From positions 124,001-188,000 of the forward strand of contig VWZF01002929.1 of assembly GCA_013396755.1 (NCBI GenBank): 64,000 nt of DNA. The letters are read 5' to 3'. The position numbers were made by a program, and so were the translations under genes. Shown piece by piece: positions 28,800-41,242 of the stretch (positions within the stretch are counted from its first letter, which is position 1; each line of letters starts with the position of its first letter). Source of the stretch: Sclerurus mexicanus (taxonomy: Eukaryota; Chordata; Aves; Passeriformes; Furnariidae). Under the pieces are notes generated by a model that was not told the origin of the DNA, searched no databases, and was given only the letters and a program-made list of their open reading frames with translations.

Positions 28800-29426
28800 T
28801 AAATAAACGGGCGGGTGGCCGGGCCGCGGCGCACGGTCTGGATGGGATGCGGTGACTTTGGCTTGCTGACATCATTGCTCATTAACATGCAGGAGAGGAG
28901 AGCAATGCAACAGCAGAGCCCCGCGCCGCTCCCGCGCCGCCAATTATTCTCCACGGGCTGCATCGCTCCTCGTTAATGCCTTGCGCTCGGCGAGCAAATT
29001 GGACATCCTCTTGCCACCTCCAAGGGTCATTTAGTGAAAGGCAGGCTAGAAGGGGGGAGCTGCTGGATTCATTTGGATTGGGAGCAGAGAAGGGGGGCAC
29101 CCTCCGGAGCTGGATTTCAGAGCGAGGCAATTGAAGCGAAAGCTTTAAGACTTGGGGCAGGAATGGCACGTTTTTCCACGGCAGGTTTCCCTCGGAGACG
29201 TGCCTTGGTCGGGTCGTGCCTCCTCTGAAGGGCTTCGACAAAAGCCCATCTGGCGGCAGGCGCTGGCGGTGGGCTGTGCCGGGGAGCTCGGGATGCTTTA
29301 TGGCATTGCGGTGCTCCAGCTGGTCCTGGGAGCATCCCACCAGCGCAGAGCCAGCGGGCACAGCTAGGACAGCTCCGAAACCCGACGGATTCTCTCCTCT
29401 TGCGCTGTCCTTGTCAGTGGGAACAG
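28800..29426 (+). promoter_or_regulatory. CpG-rich block ending in a splice donor: candidate PRICKLE2 promoter and non-coding first exon
   Basis: About 20 CpG dinucleotides fall within 28808-29000 (ggccgggccgcggcgcacgg; cccgcgccgctcccgcgccg), in sharp contrast to the AT-rich flanks. GC-rich sequence continues to a strong donor: gggaacag followed by gtaagaaatg, with the last exonic base at 29426. The next good acceptor linked to a known exon is at 39158, giving a plausible 9.7 kb intron. In the frame needed to join exon 2 there is a stop at 29365-29367 and no ATG after it, so a transcript starting here would carry a non-coding leader and use the ATG at 39211. The transcription start cannot be placed from sequence. 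It could instead be an unrelated CpG island or an enhancer. Confidence 0.4.
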
Positions 29427-32400
29427 GTAAGAAATGCTGCCTTTTGCCAGAGACTTCAAAGTTGTGGATTTTAGGAGGGATAGAAACTAGAAGGGAGGGG
29501 GAATAAGCAGCATTCCATGGATGCACGCAGCTGCGTGCTAACTTTGCTCAGTGTGCTGGTGATGGTGAGCTGTGAGGGGCTGCGCTGTTTCTCCAGCCTT
29601 TGCTGTTCTCTCTGTTTTATGGATGTAAAAGGTTAATTGTTAAATTGCATTTCTGCAGCTGCAGGATGTCAGGGAGAAACAGTGATGCCACCGTACTGGA
29701 CTTTGCATTTTAAAAATAATCAAGAAGGCTCAGCTGGCTCTAATAGGAAATAAAAAATCCTTCTCTCTCGGTGTTAATTGTATTGCTCTGGTAAATGATG
29801 CTTCTTGAAACCTGTTCTCTGCACATTTTTTGAGCAGACTGCATGCAGGCTGAGGCTGTGAATGAGTGCGTTGCTGTTCAGATGTTTATTGTGGTGGTTT
29901 TGCCTTCCTGAGGATAGAAAGTTTTAAAGTAATAATCTTTCTACGCCCTTCCTTGTTCATGCAGAATGCTGAACTATAAACCAACCTAGAACTGCAACCT
30001 GGGGGTTATGTTTTTCAGTAGAATCTTTTCAAGTCAAATTTCCTTTTTGCCTTGTCCCTTGAAGGAACATTTTAAGCTGATGTGACACAGACATGACCTG
30101 TGACCATAGAAGGATTTTAATCCAGTTACTCTTTGTTTTCTAGTCATGATTCCTTGGCGGTGCTAAACACAGATTGAATCTTTTCAAGCCGTTGAGGATT
30201 AGCGTTGGACAGAAAAATGCCAAAATAATTATTCACACCAGATGCAGTGTCATCCTTTCAGTTTTAGCTCTCTTATCTTGTAACTTATCTGACTTATTTT
30301 CATTCAGTGATTATTTTGCCTACTGTGGGAGCACTTACATGTCTCGCATCACTGCGTTGTGTTTATAAGGGTGCCAGCTTGAGCCTGTGATAAAGATTTG
30401 TAAAGCAAAACTATCTGCAGCTAACAAGATTATATTTCGTTTCTTATTTTAATCTCCACCCGTTATGTGTTTTGTACCAGCCAGACTCAGCTTAACAGAA
30501 TGACCCAGCCTTGCGCACTTGCTATTGGCAGCCTGGCTCAGGCTTAGCCAGCACAGGCACAGATCAGGCTGGCAGTGTTTGCTTTCGCAAACAGGTCGAT
30601 ATTGCTGGTCTTGGGGGACTCTGTCTAAGCCTTAACTTTTGAGGTAATGACAATTTTTAGCCTAGCTCATCCCGCTTCTGAGGTTTTTGCCTATCGGACA
30701 GTTTTTCTCCTTTAGGACATATGGCCTGGGAGATGCTGGGATTGCAGGGTGTTTACTGCTTCCCGTGGTGTCTGCTTGTCATGCTGCAAATACAAACTGG
30801 TGAAGGCCCTTAAAATAGCATGTACAGCCCCGGGGCAGGTCGCTGGTAACCTGTTTAGCTTTGCCTGTCTGGATAGATGGGCTGTATCCAGACGAGCTGG
30901 GAGCCTGGAATGGGATGGACGAAGGACAGGGGCAGGAAGATAAATACTGCCTGTGAAGAGTCCAGGGATATGCAAACTTGAGAAAACAGTGAGGATCCAC
31001 ATGCTGAACAGAGACAGACTTTCTCAATGGAGAGTTGGGTTTGGATCTGGGGGAGAGCCTAAATCTTGCTGGAACCCCATGCTTGGAGAGAATTTTCTTC
31101 ATTCAGTTATAAGCAAAGCAGAAAGAACACCCATCTCTGTGTCTTGTTAGGCAGAAAAGCCACCCAATGGTATAAGGAAAATCTGAGAAGATAACACTCA
31201 GGGTAGGACAGGGCTTTGTCACACAGGCCCCCATTGGCTCTTGGGTGGGGAACCCAGCGGGAGAGTTTGGCATAGTCCTGCTGTGCCTGCTCCCCTGCTA
31301 CTTTCCCTGCCCCATCCCCATCAGCCAGGGGCTCCATTGCTCTCTGGGGTCCTTGGGGTTGCGGCTGTCCTGCCATGAGGGACACCAAACCCCTCTCGGG
31401 TGTCCACAGCTCCGAGATCTGCCCATTGTCTACATTCTTCTGCCTTTCAAAGCCATGAGATTGTTTTCAGCATTGCTTGCCCACCAGCTTCAGGGTTTTT
31501 ACCACTGTTATCAAGCCTGTTCTTCTTTTTAGTTTGGAAAACTAGTGGTTTGCATTTCTCCATGACTGGGGAAAAATATGTGGTTGTTATTGTTTCTGTA
31601 TGCTAAGAGCTGGACTTTTAAGGGGGGGGAAAAACCCCTAATATAAATATGCTGAGAGTAGTGGTAAGCCTGTGAGCTGGCAGGCTGCCTCCGTCGTCTT
31701 GGATGTGATGGAGCAGCCTGTTAAATGTCTTCTCTCCTGGTAGCATGGCTGGACAACAGGCTGGAGCCCACTGCAGCTTCTTTTGCCTCTTCTCTCTCTC
31801 CCTCTTGCTTGTTTTGCAGCTCACACGAATGTGTAACACTGTGCCCACCTCTGTCTAACCTCTCTTATGAAAAAAAAATATTGAGTCTTCTGCAAAATGT
31901 CCTGAGAGCTCCAAGCAGAGAGTTCTGAGAGCTGCTGAGTTATTAATATCCCTTAATTTAACCATCTCATCTTTATGCATCAGAATTTTCGTGGATCGTG
32001 TCAGGGGTTGCAGCTCATGGGAGCAGCCTGGCAGTGTAGTTCAGGTCAGGAGGGTGTTTAAACACCCTGGGGCTCTCACCTAGCTCATGAGGAGAAACAG
32101 GAGCCCAAGCAGGGACCTGTGTTCACTGCAGAGCACTGAAGTGCACCTGAGCTCCCTGAAATGCCCTGTGATGCACCCCAGATCCCCCCACCTTGTGATT
32201 TAGCCGCAGGTTAGAAAGGCTGGTCATGTTTGAATTCATCCTGGGGTGTTGCTGCAAGGTCTGGCCACAGTTTGGGGCTGTGGTTCTGTGATTCCTTGTT
32301 TGCCTAAGAGGACATCAAAACAGACTAGATGAGGAATTTGGGGTTTTGTGCATTGTGCTGTGTTTTGTCCTAATTTCATGGTCTCCTTTATTGTGCTGAC

Positions 32401-35400
32401 GGTTGTTGTCTGCCGTGTGGTGCCTCAGACCACAGACAGCAGAATTGGAAGCAGCCTGGAGGCTGGTCCAGGCTGTGCCATGGGGAAGAAGTGGTTTGGG
32501 GACAGGGCAAGGGGAATGCACAGGCAGATGTTCCACCTGCTTCTCAAGTGAATGGTCCTGATTCACCACCGAGGCAGAGCAACTGGAAGATCCTCAGAGA
32601 CTGTTTTTGCTCAGATTTGGCTGCAACTGGCAGTACTTTTTTTTTCTTTTTTGTTTCTTTTCTCCTTTTCTTAATTAAGCAAGAATAGCTTTTGCAATGG
32701 TAAAGAATGAGTCCTAAAAATAAAATTAGTCTCCAGCCTGAGACCAAGCATGGACAACATCATCTGTAGAGGAGAATTTTTCCAGGAGTGGAAATGGGGT
32801 TTGTCATAAAAGCTTCAGTATCATCCTGGATACCTTCCCAAATGGTTCTGTTGGCACTGCAGGGGTCAACGGCAAAACTAAAAATAAAACAATATTGAAA
32901 AATTGACTTGCCTCGAGCAAATTGAGTGGGTGGAGAAGATGTTTAGGGAAGATGGAGAAGAGTCCAACTTTTGCAACTCTTCCATCCTCTCAGTGTTTCC
33001 CCACCTACTGTGGACCTTTACAGAGGTGGGTGGCTACACATGCTCCCACATGGCCATAGGGCTCTGGGGGACTTGCATCTATAGGATGCAGCCAGTTTGA
33101 TTGCCGAATTATTTCTCTCTTCCTTGGCTTCCTGGAATTGCTGTGCTGCCTGCTCTGTTGCTACCACCTGATGTCGATCTTTCAAGCCAGCTGTTCCTAC
33201 AGCATGTTGTGTCAAGTGAGCATTGGCCTTTCTTGGCTGTCCTTGCAGGCCACCAAGGGCACCTTGTCCTCAGACTTTGAATTGCTGCTAGCGAGATGCT
33301 GCTTTGTCACTGAGGTCCATGGGACCAGGGGCCGTGAGCAGCAGCTGGCTGGGGGCTGCTGGGAGTCAGAACTTCAGCCCAAACTCTGTTTTGAGCACAA
33401 AAGGTCAAAGGCTCCTCTGATGGAGGTGATGGTCAGGGAGTCAATGGGGAAGTCATGGCTGGGTGCTGCCTGTGGCTGTTCCACACCTCTGCTTCCCCAT
33501 CTGTGGAATAGGAGAGCAGTGCCTGTACTGGAGAATAGCTGCTGGGCTCTCCCTATGGCAGTGAAAGACTATGTTAATTTTTCTGTTTACATAAATGTTT
33601 GCCCTGCCTGTGGGGTCTGGAGAAACAGGTCTGTGTAGCTGAAGTTCACTCAGGATGGGAAGATGCCTCATTAGCTCTCAAATGAGGGGAGGAGATAACA
33701 GGCAAGGATATTAAGACGCCCTTGTTAGGAGACTCAGGGGTCACATGAGCTGCCCCAAATCCTCAGCCTCTCCCTTTTCTGAGAAGTCTTGTGATTTACT
33801 GACTTATGGCTGACCCAAAAGCCTCATTGCAGTCAGAATGATGGCACAATGCTGGAAAGAAATCAGGCCGCCGTGTATGTCTTAAGCCAAGTGGGAAGGG
33901 AATTGCCCATCTGCATTTACACACCCCATCCGAGCCGAGCAGACAATTGCTTTTTGAGGGATTCCAAATCTTGAATGTTAATGTGTGCACAAATGCATGC
34001 AAATCCTGTATTAGGGAGCACAGAAGAAGCAGTGCATGGCCCGGCAAGGCTGTGGTATTCCTGCTTCTTGCTTTGTCTGGAGACGGAGCTGCTCCCTGAT
34101 ACAGCCCATTTATTTCCGTCCCAGTAGAAACAAGTGAGAAGCAGAGATAAGCAGTGCCGGTGGGTGATAAGGGCTGTTTACCAAGTTCCTTCTTTGTCCA
34201 AGAGGAATTTTAACGTTTCTGCCACAATTTTAAACTCTCCCTTCATTCTTGCTGTTGCCAGAAGGGGTTGGACTCTTGCGCTGCCCTTCCTTGTAATATC
34301 TGTGGGTCCCAGCCTGTGCAGGCTTTGCCTTGGTGCAGTTTGCTGCACTATGTCCTGCATGCCCACCCACCAAGCTGGAAGAGAAGAGCCCTTCGACCAG
34401 GAGCTTCTCCTGCAGGCAGGGGTATGCTGCCCTCACAAGCCTCGGGAGGCCCATTCTGCCCATGCCAGCCCAAACCCCAGCACACACTGGGAGAGGCCAG
34501 CTTCCACAGCTCTTCTTTCCCTTGGCTTCTGACTGTCCGCCCTCCCCGTTTCCCAGCTTTTTAGCTCTGCTTCTGCTTTCCCACTTTGGAGTCTGCAGGT
34601 TTTTCACAGCACGGAGACCTCATCTCGCTTCAGAAAGCTGGGGTCATGCTCGCAGCTCTCTCCAGAGCCTCTTGCACAGCACTAGTGTTTTCAGTGTGGT
34701 TTAGCTTATTGTTGGTGCCATTGCTGTGATGAAAGGGCTGCGGGAGGCTCCAGAGATGGCAGAGGCTGATTTTTGCTAACCACGGTGTACAACAAGGGAC
34801 TGCCTCATCCCAGGGACCTCAGGGGTCAATTGGGTTCACATGGAGCTCTACATGGGTGGACCTGGGCTGGAAGTGTGCTTCTGCATCCCAAGTGAGAGGG
34901 ACTCAGAAGCCACATTCTCTGCTTGGTGTGCTGGGTCCTGTTTGCTTCAGATTTCCTGTTCTCATGTCTAGAGAGAAGAGGGCTGGTGCGGGATGTTGGA
35001 TCCATTTGCACCATCCCCCTACGCAAACGTGTGGGTGGAGATGTGACTGGGGATGGGGGTTAGGGCCTCCTCTGAGAGAGGACTGGCCGCTATGCCAAGA
35101 GCACCATGTAAAAGCAACCCATGCAAAGCAGAGCACATCCATCTTGTAACTTCATCACATGAAGCTCTGGCCTTGAGGAGAAGAAATTTCTCAGTCTGTT
35201 TTTGAGTAGTTTCTGCTTTTTACCATGTGAAGTCAATTCAAGGCAGGCTCCTTTCCAGCTAAATCTGACACCAGGAAATGTTCTTTTTCTCCCCATTTGC
35301 TTCCCGCTGTCCTGGCCCTGCTACAGGACAGCTCTGTGTGCAGCTCCATGCTGAGCAGCCCTGCGATGCTCCCCAGCCCGTGCCTCCTGCAGCAGCCGGG

Positions 35401-37935
35401 CTGCTGGCTGGCTCCCACTCTTCTTTCCTCCCTTCTTTCCTGCTTAACAGCTCCTTTATTTACCCTCCATGCCCGAAGCCAGTCATGCTGTCAGCTCTCC
35501 TTGCTTCGTTGAGAAACACGACTTCATTGGGTTTCTCCTCACCAGCTTTCAGCTCCTGGAATCAAGTGATGCTTCAGCATGTCCCCAGCTTCTAGTAACA
35601 TATCCGACGTATCTCCAGCCTTGTGTCCTCCCTGATGCTGGAGATCTTTGAGTCACTTCCCTGAGACAAGCTTGCAGACCTTTATCTGGGATGGGAACAA
35701 GATGGAAAGGCTCGTGAATGAAGACGGGATTTCCAGACAGTGATTGGCGTTCTTGAAAAACACCTGCCCACGTTCTTCTCAAGTTGTGTGTGGGGCTGCA
35801 CAGGCAGCAGAAGTTGCTGTTGCTGAAGCTTTGGTGGTGGTGAGGTGAGGCTTGTGTCTGGCCAGAGCCAAGCTAATGGGTTTCCCTTTGCAGGTGGTGC
35901 CACCCCACCTGGGCTGCAGGGCCCTGTCTGTGGTGAGGCGTGGGGCACACTGAGCATCTCCAGGCTCTGCTGCTCTTCCTGCCTTAATGACTAACAAGCT
36001 GTTGCTGATGGGAGCGGCCAGGCAGGCTGCCAGCCATGGCCCTGCTCTTTTCGAACGCCCACCAGCTCTCTGCCATGGCATCAGCACCCACAGCACATCG
36101 TCACTCTGGTCACTGACATGTGCATTGTCTCACTTCGTGCTGCTCCGCTCTGAGTGCGATGGGGGAATACTGTTTTTTCAATTTCATCTCACATTTGAAA
36201 TGTACATTTTTATATTAAATTTTTACTATAGGGAATTATTTTTAATTATAGTGAGCTGGAAGAGGATAAAATAAAGTTGAGTAAGTGAGACATATGTGAA
36301 GAAGTCATGGAAACCTGATCATAGAAGTGGAAAGACACTCCTAGGACACTGGGTATTGTTCCCATGAAACAGCATATCCTAATGTAAAGAAAATTGTAAT
36401 TAAAGCTGTTAATCTTCTGCTTTTAATGAGAGGAAAGGAAGAAAACTGAATATCTCAGAGGAAAGATCTTGAGTTTTGTACAGTTTGCCCAGGGAGGTGG
36501 CAGAAACCCCATGTCTGGAGATCGAGTTGTAATGGTGCAAAGTTGTCCTGGCTTGGGGACATCACTGCTGAGTAGACAGGCTACTTGTGTCATTTTCATC
36601 CTCTGTTTTGCTGACCAGGGAAGCCCCCCCCCCCCAGCAATACCCCCATGCCTGGGATGGTGCAGGAGGGAGGTTGGGGTAAATCAGCTTCCTGGCTCTG
36701 TCCTCAAGCTCTTGACTGTACGTGGAGTGAGTTGTGGGATGGTAGTGGTGGCAATGTCATCTGGGGTCTACTTGATCATACGTCTCACCTATTCACTCTT
36801 TGACACTGTTATTACAAGTCCTGATTTACCTCATTTGTTAAAAGCCGAGACCTCTGATGCTCTCCTGCCATCTCTCATCTCCTGGACAGGATGTGTCTAG
36901 ACGGGAAGGAGGCAGAAACCTGCAGGCTGGCTTTTTCCCCTTTGGAGTGCTTATGCTCCCAGCATTGCTGCTAGCCAAGCATGGACTGGTGGGTCTGTCC
37001 CCCTTTGAAGCTCATGATTGATGTCCTGAAAGTTAAAATTTGGCTAAGAAGTCCTAAACTCCATTAGAATAACTATCTCTAATGCTTAATCTGGGGCTCT
37101 GGAGATAGGAATTATTCTTAATATCTTGTTGCCTGTTGAGCTGCTTGTTAATCATATAGTGAAACGAGATGGAAACAGCAGTGACACCGGTGGCTTTGCC
37201 GAGGCAGAGCGCTCTTCCACGGTAGCTGATTAATTATAAGTATTCACATGGAATGGTACCTTGATTATTTTTTAAGGAAACAGCCAGAGGCGATGCCAAG
37301 ACTCTCTGACTGGACGCAAACCAGACGCTGGGGTGTGTGGGGGTCGCTGTGTGGTTTAGATCTGATGAAAGGCAGGAAATGGGAAAATCTGGCAAATCTC
37401 CCTGGCTTGACTTAACGGAGCCTCTTGACTTTTGCTGGAGTGCATTTTTTGTGCTGTAATGGCCAAATGGAAATTTAGACTTGAGGCTGGATCCGAGTGC
37501 TGGTATGCTTAGCTGGCTTGTATGCAGTGGTGAAAAAGAAGGAAAGGTGTTTGAAAATTCCAGTCCCTGAGTTTAACTGTTGCTTCTCTCTGAATTCCTT
37601 TGTTTTACCTTAGAGCAGAGAGATCTGCAATGGCAGCCGTAACTCTTCCCGTGCTTTTTGTGTGGCACCTTATTATTTCTGAGAGGTCTTCTTTCTGCTA
37701 CCCAAGTGAAATCTTATCTCATTCCTCAGAAGTCAGTGGCACTTCATTAGTGCAAATTAATTCAGAATCCTGTGTGCTTGCTTTAAAATAGATACCATTG
37801 ACCCAGCTGGTGGAAGAGCATTGAGTTTTCAGAAATAGAAGCCAATTTATCAGCATTCCCTTTAACCTCTTTTTCTTTGTTGGGGGATGTTTTCAGCCAG
37901 GTTTGTCCTTCACTGTTACCCTGGTGAAGGGGTGT
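29427..37935. other. Probable PRICKLE2 5' intron
   Basis: Non-coding between the candidate first exon and the CR1 at 37936. No conserved coding motif was found. T-rich low-complexity sequence at 32637-32670 and poly-C at 36624 are the only simple features. Confidence 0.55.
36624..36635. repeat. Poly-C run (12)
   Basis: Twelve uninterrupted C residues. The length may be unreliable in sequencing. Confidence 0.85.
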
Positions 37936-38381
37936 GATGATTAGAGGGATGGAACACCTGTCCTATGAGGAAAGGCTGAGACAATTGGGATTGTTCAGCC
38001 TTGAGAAGAGAAGGCTCTGGGGTGACCTTATTAGTACTTTGTCAGCCTTTCAGTATCTGAAGGGGGCCTACAAAAGGGCTGGAGAGGGACATTTTACAAG
38101 GGCATATAGTGATAGGACAAGGGGGAATGGATTTAAAATTAAACAGAGTAGGTTTAGATTGGATATGAGGAAGAAATCCCTTACTGTGAGAGTGGTGAGA
38201 TCCTGCCACAGGTTGCCCAGAGAACTCAAGGATGTGCCATCCCTGGAGGTGTTCAGGGCCAGACTGGATGGAGCTCTAAGCAACGTGCTCTAGTGAAAGG
38301 TGTCCCCATCCATGGCAGGGAGTGTTGGATCTAGATGATCTTTAAGGTCCCTTTCAACCCAAACTGTTCTGTAATTCTATG
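37936..38381 (+). mobile_element. CR1 LINE 3' fragment with open ORF2 C-terminus
   Basis: A 5'-truncated non-LTR retrotransposon, sense orientation. The sequence gatgattagagggatggaac starts the match. It encodes the C-terminal end of the CR1 ORF2 protein without internal stops: MIRGMEHLSYEERLRQLGLF, then SLEKRRLWGDLI, then DRTRGNGFKIKQSRFRLDMR, ending LDGALSNVL at the TAG at 38291-38293. The 3' UTR follows (ggtccctttcaacccaaactgttctg) and ends in the typical octamer-like attctatg. It lies about 780 bp upstream of PRICKLE2 exon 2. The open frame suggests a moderately young insertion, though there are many substitutions. Confidence 0.93.
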
Positions 38382-39158
38382 CCATCCTTGCAGCCCTGCA
38401 GATAAATGCTCAGATTCAAGCCTGTGAAGAAAATCTCTCACAGACCAAAAGCTGCAGGAACAGCCCCTTAAAAGAAGTGTTAAGAATAAGTGATATTTGC
38501 AGTGAATTAATCTAATAGCTGTTGAATTGCAACCTGTGGGCTGTTCTTTCAGTTCATCTCGTGCTTTCCTCCCTATTCTGCTGAGCTGTAGCAAGTGCTG
38601 CTGAGCAGGGTGGTTAAGATTCCATTGTAGTGTGACTGTGGGTTTTGTAGCCTCCCTTAATTTAATTTAGCTTTATATGTTCAGAGTGTAATCAATTTTT
38701 ATGCGACTTTAATAAGCAAATTTATGCTATCAGCATGCTAAAGGGACTTGTCATTCACAGCTTCCCAGTCAATCAACCATTTTCCGTATTAGCAAAGTGC
38801 TCAGCTGTCCTAAATTTGGTAACTACTCTGCAATTACAGCTGGCATGTCAACCTGTACCAGGCCCTTGCCTGTGCTGGCCCCTGGAAATACTCCTCGTGG
38901 TGCAGTAAAGGGACAAGCAATTGCATATCCCCAAACACTGGGCAGTCTGACTCAGCTGAATCGCCAAGTGTTGTTACAGCAAATACGGACTTTTATTTCC
39001 TCCCTGTAAGAGACAAATCCTGCGTTTGGAAATGCCAGAGCATAAGAAAGGATTGAGTTTAGTCTCTGCAGGCCAGCAACTGGCAAGAATCACTCTGCTT
39101 TCTTATTTAAAGTGCAGCTCACCGAGGCATCTCTTTTTCCTCTCTCCTCACCTTGCAG

Positions 39159-39210
39159 GAAGATTTGCCTTCACTGTAAGTGCTCCCAGGAAGAGCACAT
39201 CGTAACAGTT
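39159..39210 (+). other. PRICKLE2: 5' part of PRICKLE2 exon 2: UTR or N-terminal extension
   Basis: These 52 bases lie between the splice acceptor and the ATG at 39211 and are open in the PRICKLE2 frame. They read KICLHCKCSQEEHIVTV, after one base completing a codon from an upstream exon. The C-x2-C-x-C...EEH pattern resembles the segment before the PET domain in Testin (family knowledge), which argues that it can be coding. The human protein, as I recall it, starts MVTVMPLEM. Here the matching first codon is ATC (Ile), so that start is unavailable. Either translation begins at 39211 and this is 5' UTR, or an upstream coding exon ending two bases into a codon supplies the Met. No such exon was identified. 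Confidence 0.6.
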
Positions 39211-39342
39211 ATGCCTCTGGAGATGGAGAAGACGGTCACAAAGCTGATGTTTGACTTCCAGAGGAATTCCACTTCTGATGACGACTCAGGCTGTGCCTTG
39301 GAGGAGTACGCCTGGGTTCCCCCTGGCCTGAAGCCCGAGCAG
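39211..39342 (+). CDS. PRICKLE2: PRICKLE2 first recognised coding exon: N-terminus and start of PET domain
   Basis: Encodes residues 1-44 if translation begins at the ATG at 39211 (MPLEMEKT...). It continues through a Ser/Asp-rich stretch (STSDDDSGCALEEYAW) into PGLKPEQ, where the PET domain begins. The exon ends after a complete CAG codon and is followed by the donor gtaatgatg. The acceptor is upstream at 39158 behind a long pyrimidine tract (tttttcctctctcctcaccttgcag), so the exon also has 52 bases before this ATG. I chose this Met because it is the first in-frame ATG in the exon; it has G at -3 but C at +4, a moderate context. The frame stays open upstream, so a longer isoform is possible (see the 39159-39210 entry). 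The PET domain is found in Prickle and Testin and acts in protein-protein and intramolecular contacts. Confidence 0.95.
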
Positions 39343-41242
39343 GTAATGATGACACCGCCTGGTTACCAGAAAATAATTGTTCTAATATGTTCTTTGGTAA
39401 TAGTTTTCCCGATTTTTCTTCTAGGGGTGCAAGGACTTGTTGCATGTGGCTGTTTCTGGGTGCACTGGAGAGACTTGCAGAGACAGGTCTGGTCTGAATG
39501 CACAAATGGAACCAAACAGACATGTGATCCTTGTAGGACCTGTGGTTTTCTGCATCTGTAGATGTAATCGGTAATTGAGAGAGGGGAAACAAAATACTTC
39601 CAGGATGGGATTTGTTGTGGTTGTGCAAGGGGAAAGATACAGACGTATCTACTAATGTTTCATTGGGGAAAAAAGCAATGGGACTCCAGTGTTCTCCAGG
39701 GACTCAGTGCTTGTGTTCTGCCCTCCTGGACCACTTTGCTCTGTGGTGAGCCCAGGGCAGACAGTCAAAGCTGGTAGATTACTCTGAAAAATAGGCCAAA
39801 GGCTTTGTGGTTTGGTTTTTTCAAGCATAATGTTTATGCCTTAGTGGAAGGAATAGCTCAAATAAAGCTCAAGTCTCTCGGTGCAGGAATTGAGCTGGAT
39901 GGATTAGACCTCAGTGTGCTGTCTGTGCAGAGTGAGCATTGATTCTGCTCCCTTCAGTTTACATGATTTCTTTGGTTTTTATGCTGGTCTTTTACGTGTT
40001 CGACTCAGAACTTAATTTGCAGAGGAGATTGCAAAATGAGCTTAGCCTTGATAATTGCTATGGCAATCATTTTAAATTGTGTAAGGAGACTGGGAGAGGG
40101 TGGAAAGCTTTCATTCTTGCTGTTGTAGTTGCTGTCCTTAAATACTGTGTTTTCCCAAGCTTTTATTCAGACCAGCTTAGGCATTTCCTGAAATATTTTG
40201 GCACCACCCGTAGGCTGTAAATATTATCTGTCTGATTAGAGAAAATCCAGTTGTTTGGTGGTTTGGGGTTTTTTTTTCTTGTCTTTGTAAGCTTCTCTCA
40301 GTGCTCACGTGAAAGTCCACAGCACCGTGTGTTTCATTTGGTGCCATCCAACCGTGCAAATCAGGCAGCAGCCTTGTTTTCTGTCACCTTCCTTATGTTA
40401 GAGGCTCGCTTCGTGTCCCCCAGGAGGTACAAGACATGGTGTGTGGAGAAATGCAGATGGTCCTGAAGTAGCTCTGCTGGTCCATCATCTGGGGACCTGA
40501 ACCAGTTAGGTTTGGGGAGTCCTGTTGAAGGACCAGACCCAAGCTGGTGCCACCTGCTCTCTGCACTATTTTCTGTCCAGGCATGACTGCAGCTTCTGGA
40601 GCTCAAGCTGGCCCACGTTCCTGCAGCTTTGAGTGGAAAATAGAGGTATTTAGTGACAGGTGGCACCTGACCAGGTAGACATGGTCTCTAATGAGTACAG
40701 CATGGCATGGATAGCAATCAAAACCCACTGGGAGCGTGGTGGTGACATATTGGAGAAGATCTGCGTGCTTCTGTGATCCCTCAGGTGCTCTTTAAGAAAT
40801 ACTCTGCCATTAGCGGGTTTGGGATGTTCAGGAGAAAATAGAAGTCCATTAGCTCCATCAGTAGTTACTGGCATCTCATGCATTACCCAGGTTAATGTAT
40901 TTTTAGGTTCTTCTGGCATCTATTTCTTGGAGAAGTCACAGTGCTCCTCGATATGAACACTCATTTTCTCATTATGCTCCTTGGTCTGCACTGCTGGGCC
41001 TTTTAGCAGATTTGCCACTTCAGACCTGTCTCTAATCTCCATGGAGATGAAGAGCAGCCTTAAGCAGAGACAGAGACAGGCACTGAAATCCATCCAGCAG
41101 AGCTCATTCACCAGTTCTTTTGTGACCTTTCACATGTTAGTTGAGCCACTAAGGAGACAAAAGTGAGGTGTGGCTTCCCTGGGCTGTGCAAGAGCCACGT
41201 TGCAGGGCTCTGGATGAAGAGCAGCACGCTGAATTTCATCCA

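Noticed and set aside
28882..29526. 214-codon open stretch on the minus strand over the CpG block
   Set aside because: CpG-rich sequence has few stops, no recognisable protein features appear, and the opposite strand is equally open.
37934..38293. 119-codon plus-strand frame considered as a host gene
   Set aside because: The sequence is the C-terminus of CR1 ORF2 followed by a CR1 3' UTR, so it is a transposon remnant.
39112..39561. Single-exon 149-codon protein around PRICKLE2 exon 2
   Set aside because: Family similarity ends at PEQ where the donor gtaatg occurs. The rest is intron read-through.
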